DNA from: a bacterium
GTDB lineage: Bacteria > JAJVIF01 > JAGGVT01
Length of the DNA: 31,712 nucleotides
Direction: 5' to 3'
NCBI GenBank assembly: GCA_021157815.1
Contig: JAGGVT010000160.1
Coordinates: 1 to 31,712 of the forward strand
The translations under genes were made by a program, and so were the position numbers. The stretch's first letter is position 1. Each line of letters begins with the position of its first letter. The notes under the pieces were generated by a model, which worked only from the letters and a program-made list of their open reading frames with translations, ran no database searches and was not told the DNA's origin. Of this stretch, positions 1-7,327 are shown piece by piece.

Positions 1-1822
1 CTCCGCAGCAGAAACTGCGCCCATGATTACGAGCCATTTCCCCAACCTCGACACCAATCGCTTTTAGAATTTCTCTCGGCGGATCATAAATTGAATTATG
101 GCGTCCAAGGTAGCATGAGTCATGATAAACAGCTCGCGTTTCCAGTTTTCTCTCAATCTTAAGTTTACCGTTTTGAATCAATTCCCAGATTAGTTCGGTA
201 GAGTGTTTAACCTCAACATCCCAGCAGAAATCGGGAGATTCCTTTTTAATTTCATTGATGAACTGCGGATACTCATTCTTGATTGTATTAAACCCGTGCG
301 GACAGCATGTAACAATTTTCTTAATTCCATATCCGACCATTGTCTCCATGTTCTGCTTTGCCAGGATTTGATAGAGATATTCGTTGCCCATTCGACGTGC
401 TGAATCGCCGCAGCATTGTTCCTCGACTCCAAGAATCGCGAACTTAATCCCGGCAGCTTTAAGAATTTTAGCCATCGACTGCGCGATTATTTTGTAGCGT
501 TCATCAAAAGAGCCGGAGCATCCGACATAAAAACAGTATTCTATATCCTCTCCGACTCCATCACTGTAAACGGGAACATTAAACCCTTCAGCCCAATCAC
601 CTCTGCTGTCGAATCCGATACCCCATGGATTGGAGTTTGTTTCGATATTCTGAAGTGCGATCTGTCCCTCCTCCGGCAGATTACCCTCCATGAGAGTTAA
701 GTGCCGTCGCATGTCCACGATTTTCTGAATGTGCTCATTCATTACGGGACATTCAAACTCGCATGCGCCGCATGTTGTGCATGACCAGATTTCATCAAAT
801 GACTGCTGGTCCTTGCCATCTCCAATAAGCGCCATTCTATCTTCAGTGCCGGGCGGTTTATAACCTTCTTTTATCATCATGTGTTTCAAGTCAAGGTGAA
901 GTTTTTTCGGTGAAAGAGGCTTGCCGGTTATGTTTGCCGGACAGACAATCTCGCATCTTCCACATTCCTGGCACGTGTTAGCATCGAGCAACTGTTTCCA
1001 TGTGTAATCGGGAATAGTGTTCACTCCCCACGATTCCTGTTCCTCAATATCCGCGATTTCCTGAACCGTGCCCATTTTATTCAGTCGAGCAAAAAACACG
1101 TTAAAGGGACCTGTCATGATATGCTGATGTTTTGATATTGGCAGGAAAATAAGGAATCCGAAGAAAATAGCATAATGAAACCACCAAGAGAAACAATAAG
1201 CGTACAGGGTGTTCGATTCATGCCCCTCTCCGATTCCAAGCGCTCCCCAGATAATCGCTGCCAGTTTGCTTAAATAACCTCCCGGCATTTCAGCGCCCAT
1301 TCGTATTTCAGCGCCGCTTATCATCAGGTCGGTTATCATCATGACGGCGATAAGCCCAAGTATAATCAAAGCTTGTGCTGATAATTCCAGCTCTTTTGGT
1401 TTTACAATCAGGCGGCGTGCAAAAGCGTAAACCATCGCAAAAAGAACAAGAAGAATAAACACGTCTGCCAGGAAGTGATACCAGGCATAGCCAATGGTAA
1501 ACGGCAGATGGACATCCCCGAATCCGCTTAAAAGAAAATTGAGTATGGTCAGCGACAGGATTAGAAAACCGTAGAATATCAATATGTGAATCAAACCGAC
1601 GGCTGGCCTGAGAAGCAGTTTTTTCTGTCCGAGCACGATTGTTATCACATTGAGAATACGCTCACCGATTCTGTCCCATCTGATTTCCGGCTTGCCTTGT
1701 GAAATGAGTTTGATGATTCTTTCATAGACATAGTATAGAAACACACCTGTAAGAATCATACTGAGAATTATGTATAAAACTGCGAAAGCAGTCCCACTTC
1801 CGGGTATTAGGAATTCAGGCAT
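1..1822 (-). CDS. Membrane-bound HdrD/NarI-like iron-sulfur oxidoreductase (partial)
   Basis: The reading frame is open from an ATG at 1822 to the left edge, giving about 607 residues without the C-terminus. An AGGAG lies 10 bases before the ATG. The N-terminal 240 residues hold several membrane segments with histidines in them, like the cytochrome b (NarI) module. Two ferredoxin-type motifs CX2CX2CX3CP follow at C284-C294 and C348-C358. Then come cysteine-rich CCG-type segments (EEQCCGDSARR, VTCCPHG, YHDSCYLGRH, and FCCG at the edge) as in heterodisulfide reductase subunit HdrD. In known families this fusion of NarI-like and HdrD-like parts passes electrons between soluble partners, such as electron-transfer flavoprotein, and the quinone pool (mycobacterial EtfD and related ETF:menaquinone oxidoreductases). 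The specific partner is inference, because the neighbouring genes lie outside the window. Confidence 0.85.
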   Translation of the reverse strand, partial: MPEFLIPGSGTAFAVLYIILSMILTGVFLYYVYERIIKLISQGKPEIRWDRIGERILNVITIVLGQKKLLLRPAVGLIHILIFYGFLILSLTILNFLLSGFGDVHLPFTIGYAWYHFLADVFILLVLFAMVYAFARRLIVKPKELELSAQALIILGLIAVMMITDLMISGAEIRMGAEMPGGYLSKLAAIIWGALGIGEGHESNTLYAYCFSWWFHYAIFFGFLIFLPISKHQHIMTGPFNVFFARLNKMGTVQEIADIEEQESWGVNTIPDYTWKQLLDANTCQECGRCEIVCPANITGKPLSPKKLHLDLKHMMIKEGYKPPGTEDRMALIGDGKDQQSFDEIWSCTTCGACEFECPVMNEHIQKIVDMRRHLTLMEGNLPEEGQIALQNIETNSNPWGIGFDSRGDWAEGFNVPVYSDGVGEDIEYCFYVGCSGSFDERYKIIAQSMAKILKAAGIKFAILGVEEQCCGDSARRMGNEYLYQILAKQNMETMVGYGIKKIVTCCPHGFNTIKNEYPQFINEIKKESPDFCWDVEVKHSTELIWELIQNGKLKIERKLETRAVYHDSCYLGRHNSIYDPPREILKAIGVEVGEMARNHGRSFCCG

Positions 1823-1968
1823 GAGAGAAATTCTCCTGAGTACAGAAATCAGCCGGGACTCCTTGTTCAACATTTCACAATTTGCTGAACGGGAATGCCG
1901 GACAAAAGAAAAAATCAGTATGACAAACAGTTAAAAATGTGTCAAGACAACGAGGGCAGTCGGGACAT

Positions 1969-2001
1969 AAAAAAAGGACAACCGCTTATGCGGCTATCCT
2001 T
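1969..2001 (-). terminator. Rho-independent terminator after the STAS gene
   Basis: Read on the minus strand, a hairpin with arms AAGGATAGCCGC and GCGGTTGTCCTT (loop ATAA, one mismatch) is followed directly by seven T. It lies 60 bases after the stop of the STAS gene and ahead of the oxidoreductase gene, so it should separate the two transcription units. Confidence 0.85.
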
Positions 2002-2060
2002 ATGATTGCTTTTTGAAAGCTCACAATCACTACGATGGACAGCAAAACTTGTCCTTAACG

Positions 2061-2399
2061 CTAGTTCTGATAGCTTGAAACCGCTGCCAGTTCATCCTCG
2101 AAAATCTGGAAGACTTTGTTCAGCCTTGTCAGTTCGAAAATGCTTTTGACCTCATCCTGCAGGCCCCAGATTCTGAGGTCGCCGGATAACCTGTTGGCGT
2201 TTTTCAATCCGCTGACCAAAACACCAAGGCCGGCTGAATCCATGTATGGAACAGCGGATAGGTTAATCAGAATCAGGGATTTGCCATCGGTTATTTTCTC
2301 GTTGATTTTCTCTTTCAGGATACTCGCGCTTTTGGCATCAAGGTCACCCTGAACATCGAAAATAAGGACTTTACCTTTTTCTCTTGTTGATATATCCAT
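2061..2399 (-). CDS. STAS-domain anti-sigma factor antagonist (SpoIIAA/RsbV-like)
   Basis: This 112-residue protein is a single STAS domain, the usual size for SpoIIAA/RsbV. The phosphorylation-site motif PYMDSAGLGVLVSG is present, with Asp54-Ser55; Ser55 is the expected phospho-acceptor. In the family, the unphosphorylated form binds an anti-sigma kinase and frees the target, and a PP2C phosphatase reactivates it. The PAS-PP2C-HATPase protein encoded at 3580-5097 carries both opposing activities, so the two probably form a partner-switching pair. That pairing is inference from proximity. An AAGGA lies about 11 bases before the start. A strong terminator follows the gene. Confidence 0.9.
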   Translation of the reverse strand: MDISTREKGKVLIFDVQGDLDAKSASILKEKINEKITDGKSLILINLSAVPYMDSAGLGVLVSGLKNANRLSGDLRIWGLQDEVKSIFELTRLNKVFQIFEDELAAVSSYQN

Positions 2400-2508
2400 T
2401 TTAGAATAAATCCTTGCTCAAAGATTAAACAGCAAAGAATCAATACTCATATTTAATATCATTTGAAATCATAAAATTTTGCAAACTGTCAGCATGAAGA
2501 TTTGCAAA

Positions 2509-3417
2509 TTATTCCATGCCGCCCATTGGAGGCGTGCCGCCGCCCATCATTCCGCCCATCATTGCGCTGAAATCAAATGGAACAGGAGTGCCGGTGATTT
2601 CGCTCGCAGCGCCGGATGGCTGGAAACCGGTCATGTCAACGTTGATATCCATGTCAACACTCTCTTCTGTATCCTTGATATTCATCGCGAATTTCAGGAA
2701 TGCTGAAACCGGAATTGAATCATCCGCGTAGGTTATGCCTTTTGCATAACCGCCTTTCTCGCCGCCTTCGAATGTGCAATAGGTGGCGTTAGGATAAGCA
2801 TTGCCGGCTACTGTAATACTCTTTTTTCCACAGTCGAATTTGACATCCGGTGTTTTTTCTTCCATTTCATCCATGGGCATTTTATCTACCATGGCGTCGA
2901 AATCCATACCAGTCATCATCTGAGAGAGACCTTCCATTGCCATGAAATCGATTATCTGCGGCTCGTCGCTGTTTAGCTGGAAAACAACCTTTTGGATGAG
3001 TTTGCCTTCGGCAAATTCCTGCATCGCGGCCTTTGGGTCTTCCTGGAATTTTGTCGGATCCTCAATTTGCTTTAAGAGGAGTTTCACCCTAAGCGTTTGA
3101 ACCATTCCAGCCGCTTCAGGCGGCAGTCCAGTGAGGTTCTTGGCATCAAACTCAAGCCAGTAGAAATCATTGCCTTCAATTGTTTCTTTTCCGACCAAAG
3201 CCATTCTGAGATCACAACCGAACGGCTGGTCCGTATCCGGTATGCCGCTGACTGAAATCGCGTAGTTTACAGACTGCCCGACTTGCCAGTCAGGCGGGTT
3301 GATTTCGGGAAACTTGAAATCACCAAACGGATTAAATTCCGCTTGAACCGGTGTGGACAAACCAACCAGCATAAGTCCCAAAAACATTAGTGGTAAAACT
3401 TTCTTTAACAGGTGCAT
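2509..3417 (-). CDS. Exported protein of unknown function with Met/Gly-rich tail
   Basis: I do not recognise the family. The frame opens at 3423, but an AAGGAG sits directly against that first ATG and six bases before a second ATG at 3417, so I take 3417 as the start (302 residues). The N-terminus MHLLKKVLPLMFLGLMLVG followed by a VQA-type cleavage site is a standard Sec signal peptide. There is no lipobox cysteine. The mature protein has two cysteines in its C-terminal half (FDCGKK and YCTFEGG), an acidic Met-rich stretch (MDFDAMVDKMPMDEMEE), and a low-complexity tail MMGGMMGGGTPPMGG. It lies between the phosphatase/kinase gene and the STAS gene on the same strand, with gaps of 162 and 109 bases. 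Confidence 0.75.
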   Translation of the reverse strand: MHLLKKVLPLMFLGLMLVGLSTPVQAEFNPFGDFKFPEINPPDWQVGQSVNYAISVSGIPDTDQPFGCDLRMALVGKETIEGNDFYWLEFDAKNLTGLPPEAAGMVQTLRVKLLLKQIEDPTKFQEDPKAAMQEFAEGKLIQKVVFQLNSDEPQIIDFMAMEGLSQMMTGMDFDAMVDKMPMDEMEEKTPDVKFDCGKKSITVAGNAYPNATYCTFEGGEKGGYAKGITYADDSIPVSAFLKFAMNIKDTEESVDMDINVDMTGFQPSGAASEITGTPVPFDFSAMMGGMMGGGTPPMGGME

Positions 3418-3579
3418 CTTCATCTCCTTAAACTTAAATTTGCTTAAATTTAGTTAAATGTTACATTTGGCTCATAGTAACATTGAGATTATCGGATGTA
3501 AAGATAACCGTTGCAGTAAAATCCATGCTCAATGAACCATCAATTATGACTACCTAATACTGTGATTGGTTTCACGATC

Positions 3580-5097
3580 TTACTTGAAATTCCTGACAAT
3601 TGTAATTTCGTTTCCAGTCTCATTAAATGAAACCTCATCCATGACCTCGCGAGTGATATAAACGCCTCTTCCATATTGGTTCAGGACATTATTCTCCAGA
3701 GTAGGGTCAGGAAGATTTTCATATTCGAACCCCTCGCCCATATCGCGTATTTTGAAAATGCATTGTTTTGAGTCTATAAGATAGCTAACATGCACCGGTT
3801 CGCTTGCTTTTCGCTTGTTGCCATGCTTTTGCGCGTTAATGACACACTCATCGACAGCGAGCCGGATATCAAATATCGTATCCTCATCCAGGTTTGTTTC
3901 ACCAAGTTCAATAATGATTGAATCTATCATCTCATCGAATCCTCTTGGTGGAATTTCCCATGTTGTCCACATGTTCGGAACCACGGAGAAGATTGCGATT
4001 GCGATATCATCCGCGCATTTCGCTCCCGCACTGAAATTCTCAATATCCCGAATCAGGGCATCAAGAATATCCCCGCCCGGTTTTTTCCCATTACTTTTAA
4101 GAAATGCAATCAGGCGTTCGTGCCCGTAACGCTCACCATCCGGATTAACAGTGTCAGTCAAGCCATCCGTATATAGAAACAAATGATCATCATCTTTAAG
4201 TTGAATCTGCTGAGTCTGGTAAAAAGAATTTGCGAACATACCAAGCGGAAGCCCCTCGCCTTTAAGCGTTTCCATCTCGCCTTTCTCCGCGCGATAAACA
4301 AGCGGTAATTCATGCCCGGCGCGTGAGTATGTAACCGTGAGATGCGTAACAAGAATTCGGGCGTAAAACGCCGTGGCGTACCAGAAATCACTCTTGAACC
4401 TGCTGTGAAGCATGGAGTTGATAAGTGCCAGCAGTTCGCTCGGCGGACGCATAAGCTTTGCTTCCTGCATGAAAAACGTGTGAATTAAAATCGCCATCAA
4501 ACTTGCGGGTATTCCCTTGTCAACCACATCACCGATTACAACGCCAATCGCGTTTGGGCTTAGCTCGGTTATCGAGAAAAAATCGCCCGCGAGGTCATCC
4601 GCCGCTTTCAAATATGTATGGACATCAATCCGTTTTTTCTGGAAACTTGTTGGGAACAGGTCGCGCTGCAAATCCTGGGCAATCCTGATTTGAGGCCCGT
4701 ATTTCTCCTCAAGCAGTTTTGCCATTTCACTGTTTACCAGCTCTTTGGTTACATCCTCGCCCTCGATAATAAATCCGCCGGGGAATTCATGCCCGGTGAA
4801 TTTCCATTGGCATTCCTCGCCGCCTCTTTTTAATGTGTTGGTAAATTCAAACGCTTTGCCGTCATTGGCAAGCTTCATAAGCTTATGGCGTCTTCTGTCG
4901 CCAAAAATTCTGCTGTTTTGGAGTGGTTTGTTGATTTCCAGGTTGATGTTGATCTTCAGGGCTTCAGCCATTCGCTTGTTGATATGCACGATATGGCCAT
5001 CCGCGGACGCGATTAATACACCTCTGGGAGACGCCTCACAGATTTCGAAAAGAGCATCAGGATCCATGCCTGTTTGTTGAGATCTGCTTAAAGGCAT
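3580..5097 (-). CDS. PAS - PP2C (SpoIIE/RsbU) phosphatase - HATPase (RsbW) fusion
   Basis: The 505-residue protein has three parts. A PAS-like sensor spans roughly residues 15-115 and a helical linker (QDLQRDLFPT) follows. A SpoIIE-type PP2C phosphatase domain runs from about 160 to 350, with metal-binding motifs DDLAGDFF, GDVVDKG and YTDGLTD. A GHKL ATPase domain runs from about 375 to the end, with N-box DECVINAQKHGN, DMGEGF (G1) and GRGVYI (G2), as in RsbW/SpoIIAB kinases. It may therefore both dephosphorylate and phosphorylate a STAS antagonist, probably the one at 2061-2399. No transmembrane segment is seen, so it should be cytoplasmic. It starts 9 bases after the TPR gene stop; the nearest GGAGG is about 14 bases upstream, inside the end of that gene, which suggests translational coupling. 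Confidence 0.9.
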   Translation of the reverse strand: MPLSRSQQTGMDPDALFEICEASPRGVLIASADGHIVHINKRMAEALKININLEINKPLQNSRIFGDRRRHKLMKLANDGKAFEFTNTLKRGGEECQWKFTGHEFPGGFIIEGEDVTKELVNSEMAKLLEEKYGPQIRIAQDLQRDLFPTSFQKKRIDVHTYLKAADDLAGDFFSITELSPNAIGVVIGDVVDKGIPASLMAILIHTFFMQEAKLMRPPSELLALINSMLHSRFKSDFWYATAFYARILVTHLTVTYSRAGHELPLVYRAEKGEMETLKGEGLPLGMFANSFYQTQQIQLKDDDHLFLYTDGLTDTVNPDGERYGHERLIAFLKSNGKKPGGDILDALIRDIENFSAGAKCADDIAIAIFSVVPNMWTTWEIPPRGFDEMIDSIIIELGETNLDEDTIFDIRLAVDECVINAQKHGNKRKASEPVHVSYLIDSKQCIFKIRDMGEGFEYENLPDPTLENNVLNQYGRGVYITREVMDEVSFNETGNEITIVRNFK

Positions 5098-5106
5098 CCG
5101 CAGGTT

Positions 5107-6168
5107 CTATCCCTCCCGCCCTCGAAGTTCCTGGACATCTTCTATTAATCGTTCGCTGCCTATCCAGCGAAGACGTGACTCAAGGCCCTCAAGAAAATCG
5201 CTTCGCGCCTCACCGCGTAAATCTCGAGAGGCATCCTGTACCGCACTCAGCCATTTCGATTTCATTTGCTCATCTGATTTCATGCTCGATATTATCAGAA
5301 GTTTTGCCGCTGTTGACGCCTTGAGCATTGTTTCCGATTCCAGCTCCGGTTTGCTGTAGATATCCTCAAGCTCATATTTAGCCTCATCAGTTCTCTTCAG
5401 TGAGATAAGAGCCTCGGCGATATTTATTCTCTGGCTGATAACATCGCGAGTAAGCCCAAGCTCATCATAGGACGCCCTGGCTTCATTGAAAAATTTCAAC
5501 GCCTGGCTGAGATGCTCATTCGCGTGTTTGCCGGATTCACGCATTTCCGCAATATGAGCGACAAGCCGACCGAGATGGGCGCTGACCCTGGCTTTTTTCT
5601 CCCTGTTGTCCTTTTTGCCGCGCTTGTCATCCATCGATTCGATTCTGTCAAGCAGTTCGCGAGCTTCTTCAATCTCCTGAAATTCAAGATGCATCTGCGC
5701 TCGATTCATTAAAACCTTCGACAGAAGCACATTTCTCTCAGGTTCATCGAATTCCTTCACGATTTCTTCCGCCCTGATAAATCCGGTCAACGCTCTTGCC
5801 TTGTCCCTGAATCGTGTTCTAAGGATTGCAAGGTTCATTATCGCGCTGAATCTCTCTCTCTTTGCGCCATCTCCCGCCTTTTCAAGAATCTCCATGGCTT
5901 TCTCATAGCATTTCGCGCTTTCTTCCAGCGAACGCATGTTCTTGTGTATGATCCCGCGGTTGATATATATCCTGCTCAGGTTAAGGTCGCGCTCGTAGGG
6001 TGAAATCTTTGTGTCCGCGAGTATCGATTTCTCAGCGGAGACAAGAATCTCAAACGCCTTCGAGGTTTGTCCTGACTGGGCAAAATGCTGGGATTGCCTG
6101 AGAATCTCCCTGTAATCCACAAAAGGAGGCGGAGATGGCGGGCGCACTTTAATATTATCGTGTTCCAT
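5107..6168 (-). CDS. TPR-repeat protein
   Basis: The 353-residue protein is almost wholly helical, with tetratricopeptide-like repeats: YINRGIIHKNMRSLEESAKCYEKAM (residues about 68-92) is the clearest, and further helix pairs continue to about 290. It has no signal peptide and no membrane segment, so it is probably cytoplasmic. It is the first gene of a minus-strand set and ends 9 bases before the PAS-PP2C-HATPase gene, so it is likely an adaptor or scaffold for that regulatory module. That role is inference. The ATG at 6168 has AGGG six bases upstream. A perfect palindrome lies 55-71 bases upstream. Confidence 0.75.
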   Translation of the reverse strand: MEHDNIKVRPPSPPPFVDYREILRQSQHFAQSGQTSKAFEILVSAEKSILADTKISPYERDLNLSRIYINRGIIHKNMRSLEESAKCYEKAMEILEKAGDGAKRERFSAIMNLAILRTRFRDKARALTGFIRAEEIVKEFDEPERNVLLSKVLMNRAQMHLEFQEIEEARELLDRIESMDDKRGKKDNREKKARVSAHLGRLVAHIAEMRESGKHANEHLSQALKFFNEARASYDELGLTRDVISQRINIAEALISLKRTDEAKYELEDIYSKPELESETMLKASTAAKLLIISSMKSDEQMKSKWLSAVQDASRDLRGEARSDFLEGLESRLRWIGSERLIEDVQELRGREG

Positions 6169-6222
6169 GACGCACCCTGTTTCTTGATGTAATAAAGAAA
6201 ACGTAACCCCTCACACTACCAA

Positions 6223-6239
6223 TATCGGTAGTACCGATA
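6223..6239. promoter_or_regulatory. Palindrome upstream of the TPR gene, possible operator
   Basis: TATCGGTA-G-TACCGATA is a perfect inverted repeat with 8-base arms and a one-base centre. It lies 55 bases upstream of the TPR gene start. The T-run on the minus strand comes before the hairpin, so it does not fit a terminator for the gene ending at 6282. The close spacing of the arms suits a dimeric repressor site. No cognate regulator is encoded in the window. Confidence 0.35.
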
Positions 6240-6281
6240 AAAAATGTATTATTGATATTTGGTAAATTCATAATTCCCGCT

Positions 6282-6968
6282 TTATCTTGGTATGAAAAAT
6301 TTAATAAGGACAAAAGCCGCGCCGCTCGAAAACACCGGAACAATCAGATTGTCAAATCCTCGAACACTGATAGCCTCGAGAAATGTCCCGAAAAGCGAAA
6401 CTACAGCCGCTATGATTGTCATCTCCGTAATGCTTAACATGGGATGTCCCCAGATAGTCAGCATTATAATCAGCGCGAGATAACTCATAACAAACATCGC
6501 GACCGAACCCTCGATACTCTTTCGTTCCCGGAAGAAATGATAGAAATGCGTTCCGAAATTACGCCCGAAGATGCTGGCAGCCGCGTCACCCCATGCCATC
6601 ACAAGTATTCCGAGAATCGCCGCGACCCGGTCAGGCCCACTATCCCAGAAAATAATCATCACGATACAGAAACTAATCGGAAACAGCATCGTGCCAAGAT
6701 TGTTGCCATCCTCTTCCTCCATCGCCTTGAAAAACTTGAACTTGTACGACAGCAGGTTGACAATTATAAACACTACCGGCGGCACAAGCGCGAAATACAA
6801 CGAGTGGAAAATGTAGAATGTCGGAATGATAAAAGTGCCGATTGCGATGTGAACGAATTTGCGCGTGAAATCCTTTTTCAGCTCAAGGTTGTGGCGAATC
6901 AACTCAGCTACACCGAGAACCGCCGCGACATACAGGAACGCAAATACTACAGCTACAGGATCTGACAT
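6282..6968 (-). CDS. Membrane CTP-dependent lipid kinase / cytidylyltransferase-like protein
   Basis: The 228-residue polytopic membrane protein has about seven hydrophobic segments. The conserved block AWGDAAASIFGR followed by a downstream KSIEGS matches the SEC59/DGK1/VTE5-VTE6 group, related to CdsA phosphatidate cytidylyltransferases. Members phosphorylate dolichol, diacylglycerol, phytol or related alcohols using CTP or another NTP at the membrane. The early RKFVHI motif also fits that family. The true substrate here cannot be told from sequence. The start has GGAG eight bases before the ATG. It seems to be a single gene, with gaps of 113 bases downstream and 359 upstream. Confidence 0.8.
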   Translation of the reverse strand: MSDPVAVVFAFLYVAAVLGVAELIRHNLELKKDFTRKFVHIAIGTFIIPTFYIFHSLYFALVPPVVFIIVNLLSYKFKFFKAMEEEDGNNLGTMLFPISFCIVMIIFWDSGPDRVAAILGILVMAWGDAAASIFGRNFGTHFYHFFRERKSIEGSVAMFVMSYLALIIMLTIWGHPMLSITEMTIIAAVVSLFGTFLEAISVRGFDNLIVPVFSSGAAFVLIKFFIPR

Positions 6969-7327
6969 TCACGAATCTCCATGCAAATATTTCCGGCAAG
7001 CCCTGAAAGTAAAGGTTTTAAGCGTCAAACCTGCCAGAAGTGAAACAAGGCAATTATATCACCAGTTTGCCAATTAACAAAACGCATGTCGTGAAATTTA
7101 ACTTAAAATTATCCTGACAGCATTTCAGATTGATATAGCAATTAATAGAGTGCGAAGTTTGGTGGTGAATGTTCAAATCCTCACGTTAAAACTTGCACAT
7201 GGCGGCGTGGGTTATCCACAGGAATATAGACTGCAAAGTAATGTAGCGCTGGCGTCCCGCCGGCTGTGTCGGAAACGTCCCGTTTCTCTTGCCCTCGGGA
7301 CGGGGACGCCAGCGCTACGGGCAATAC
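6969..7327. other. Intergenic region of 359 bases
   Basis: This gap lies between the lipoprotein gene end and the lipid-kinase-like gene start. It holds the inverted-repeat element at 7243-7318 and one perfect DnaA-box-like word TTATCCACA at 7212-7220. The rest must include the promoter of the gene at 6282-6968, but I see no convincing box. No coding signal is seen. Confidence 0.6.
7243..7318. repeat. Short inverted-repeat element, GTAGCGCTGGCGTCCC type, copy 1
   Basis: The 76-bp element begins GTAGCGCTGGCGTCCC and ends with the exact reverse complement GGGACGCCAGCGCTAC. An inner hairpin CGTCCCG/CGGGACG is present. The same ends occur at 19837-19993. It starts 9 bases after the stop of the lipoprotein gene (7328), where the hairpin could also act as a transcript end. 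Confidence 0.85.

Noticed and set aside
7212-7220. Perfect DnaA box TTATCCACA
   Set aside because: It is single, with no cluster of boxes, AT-rich unwinding stretch or dnaA/dnaN gene nearby, so I do not call a replication origin.
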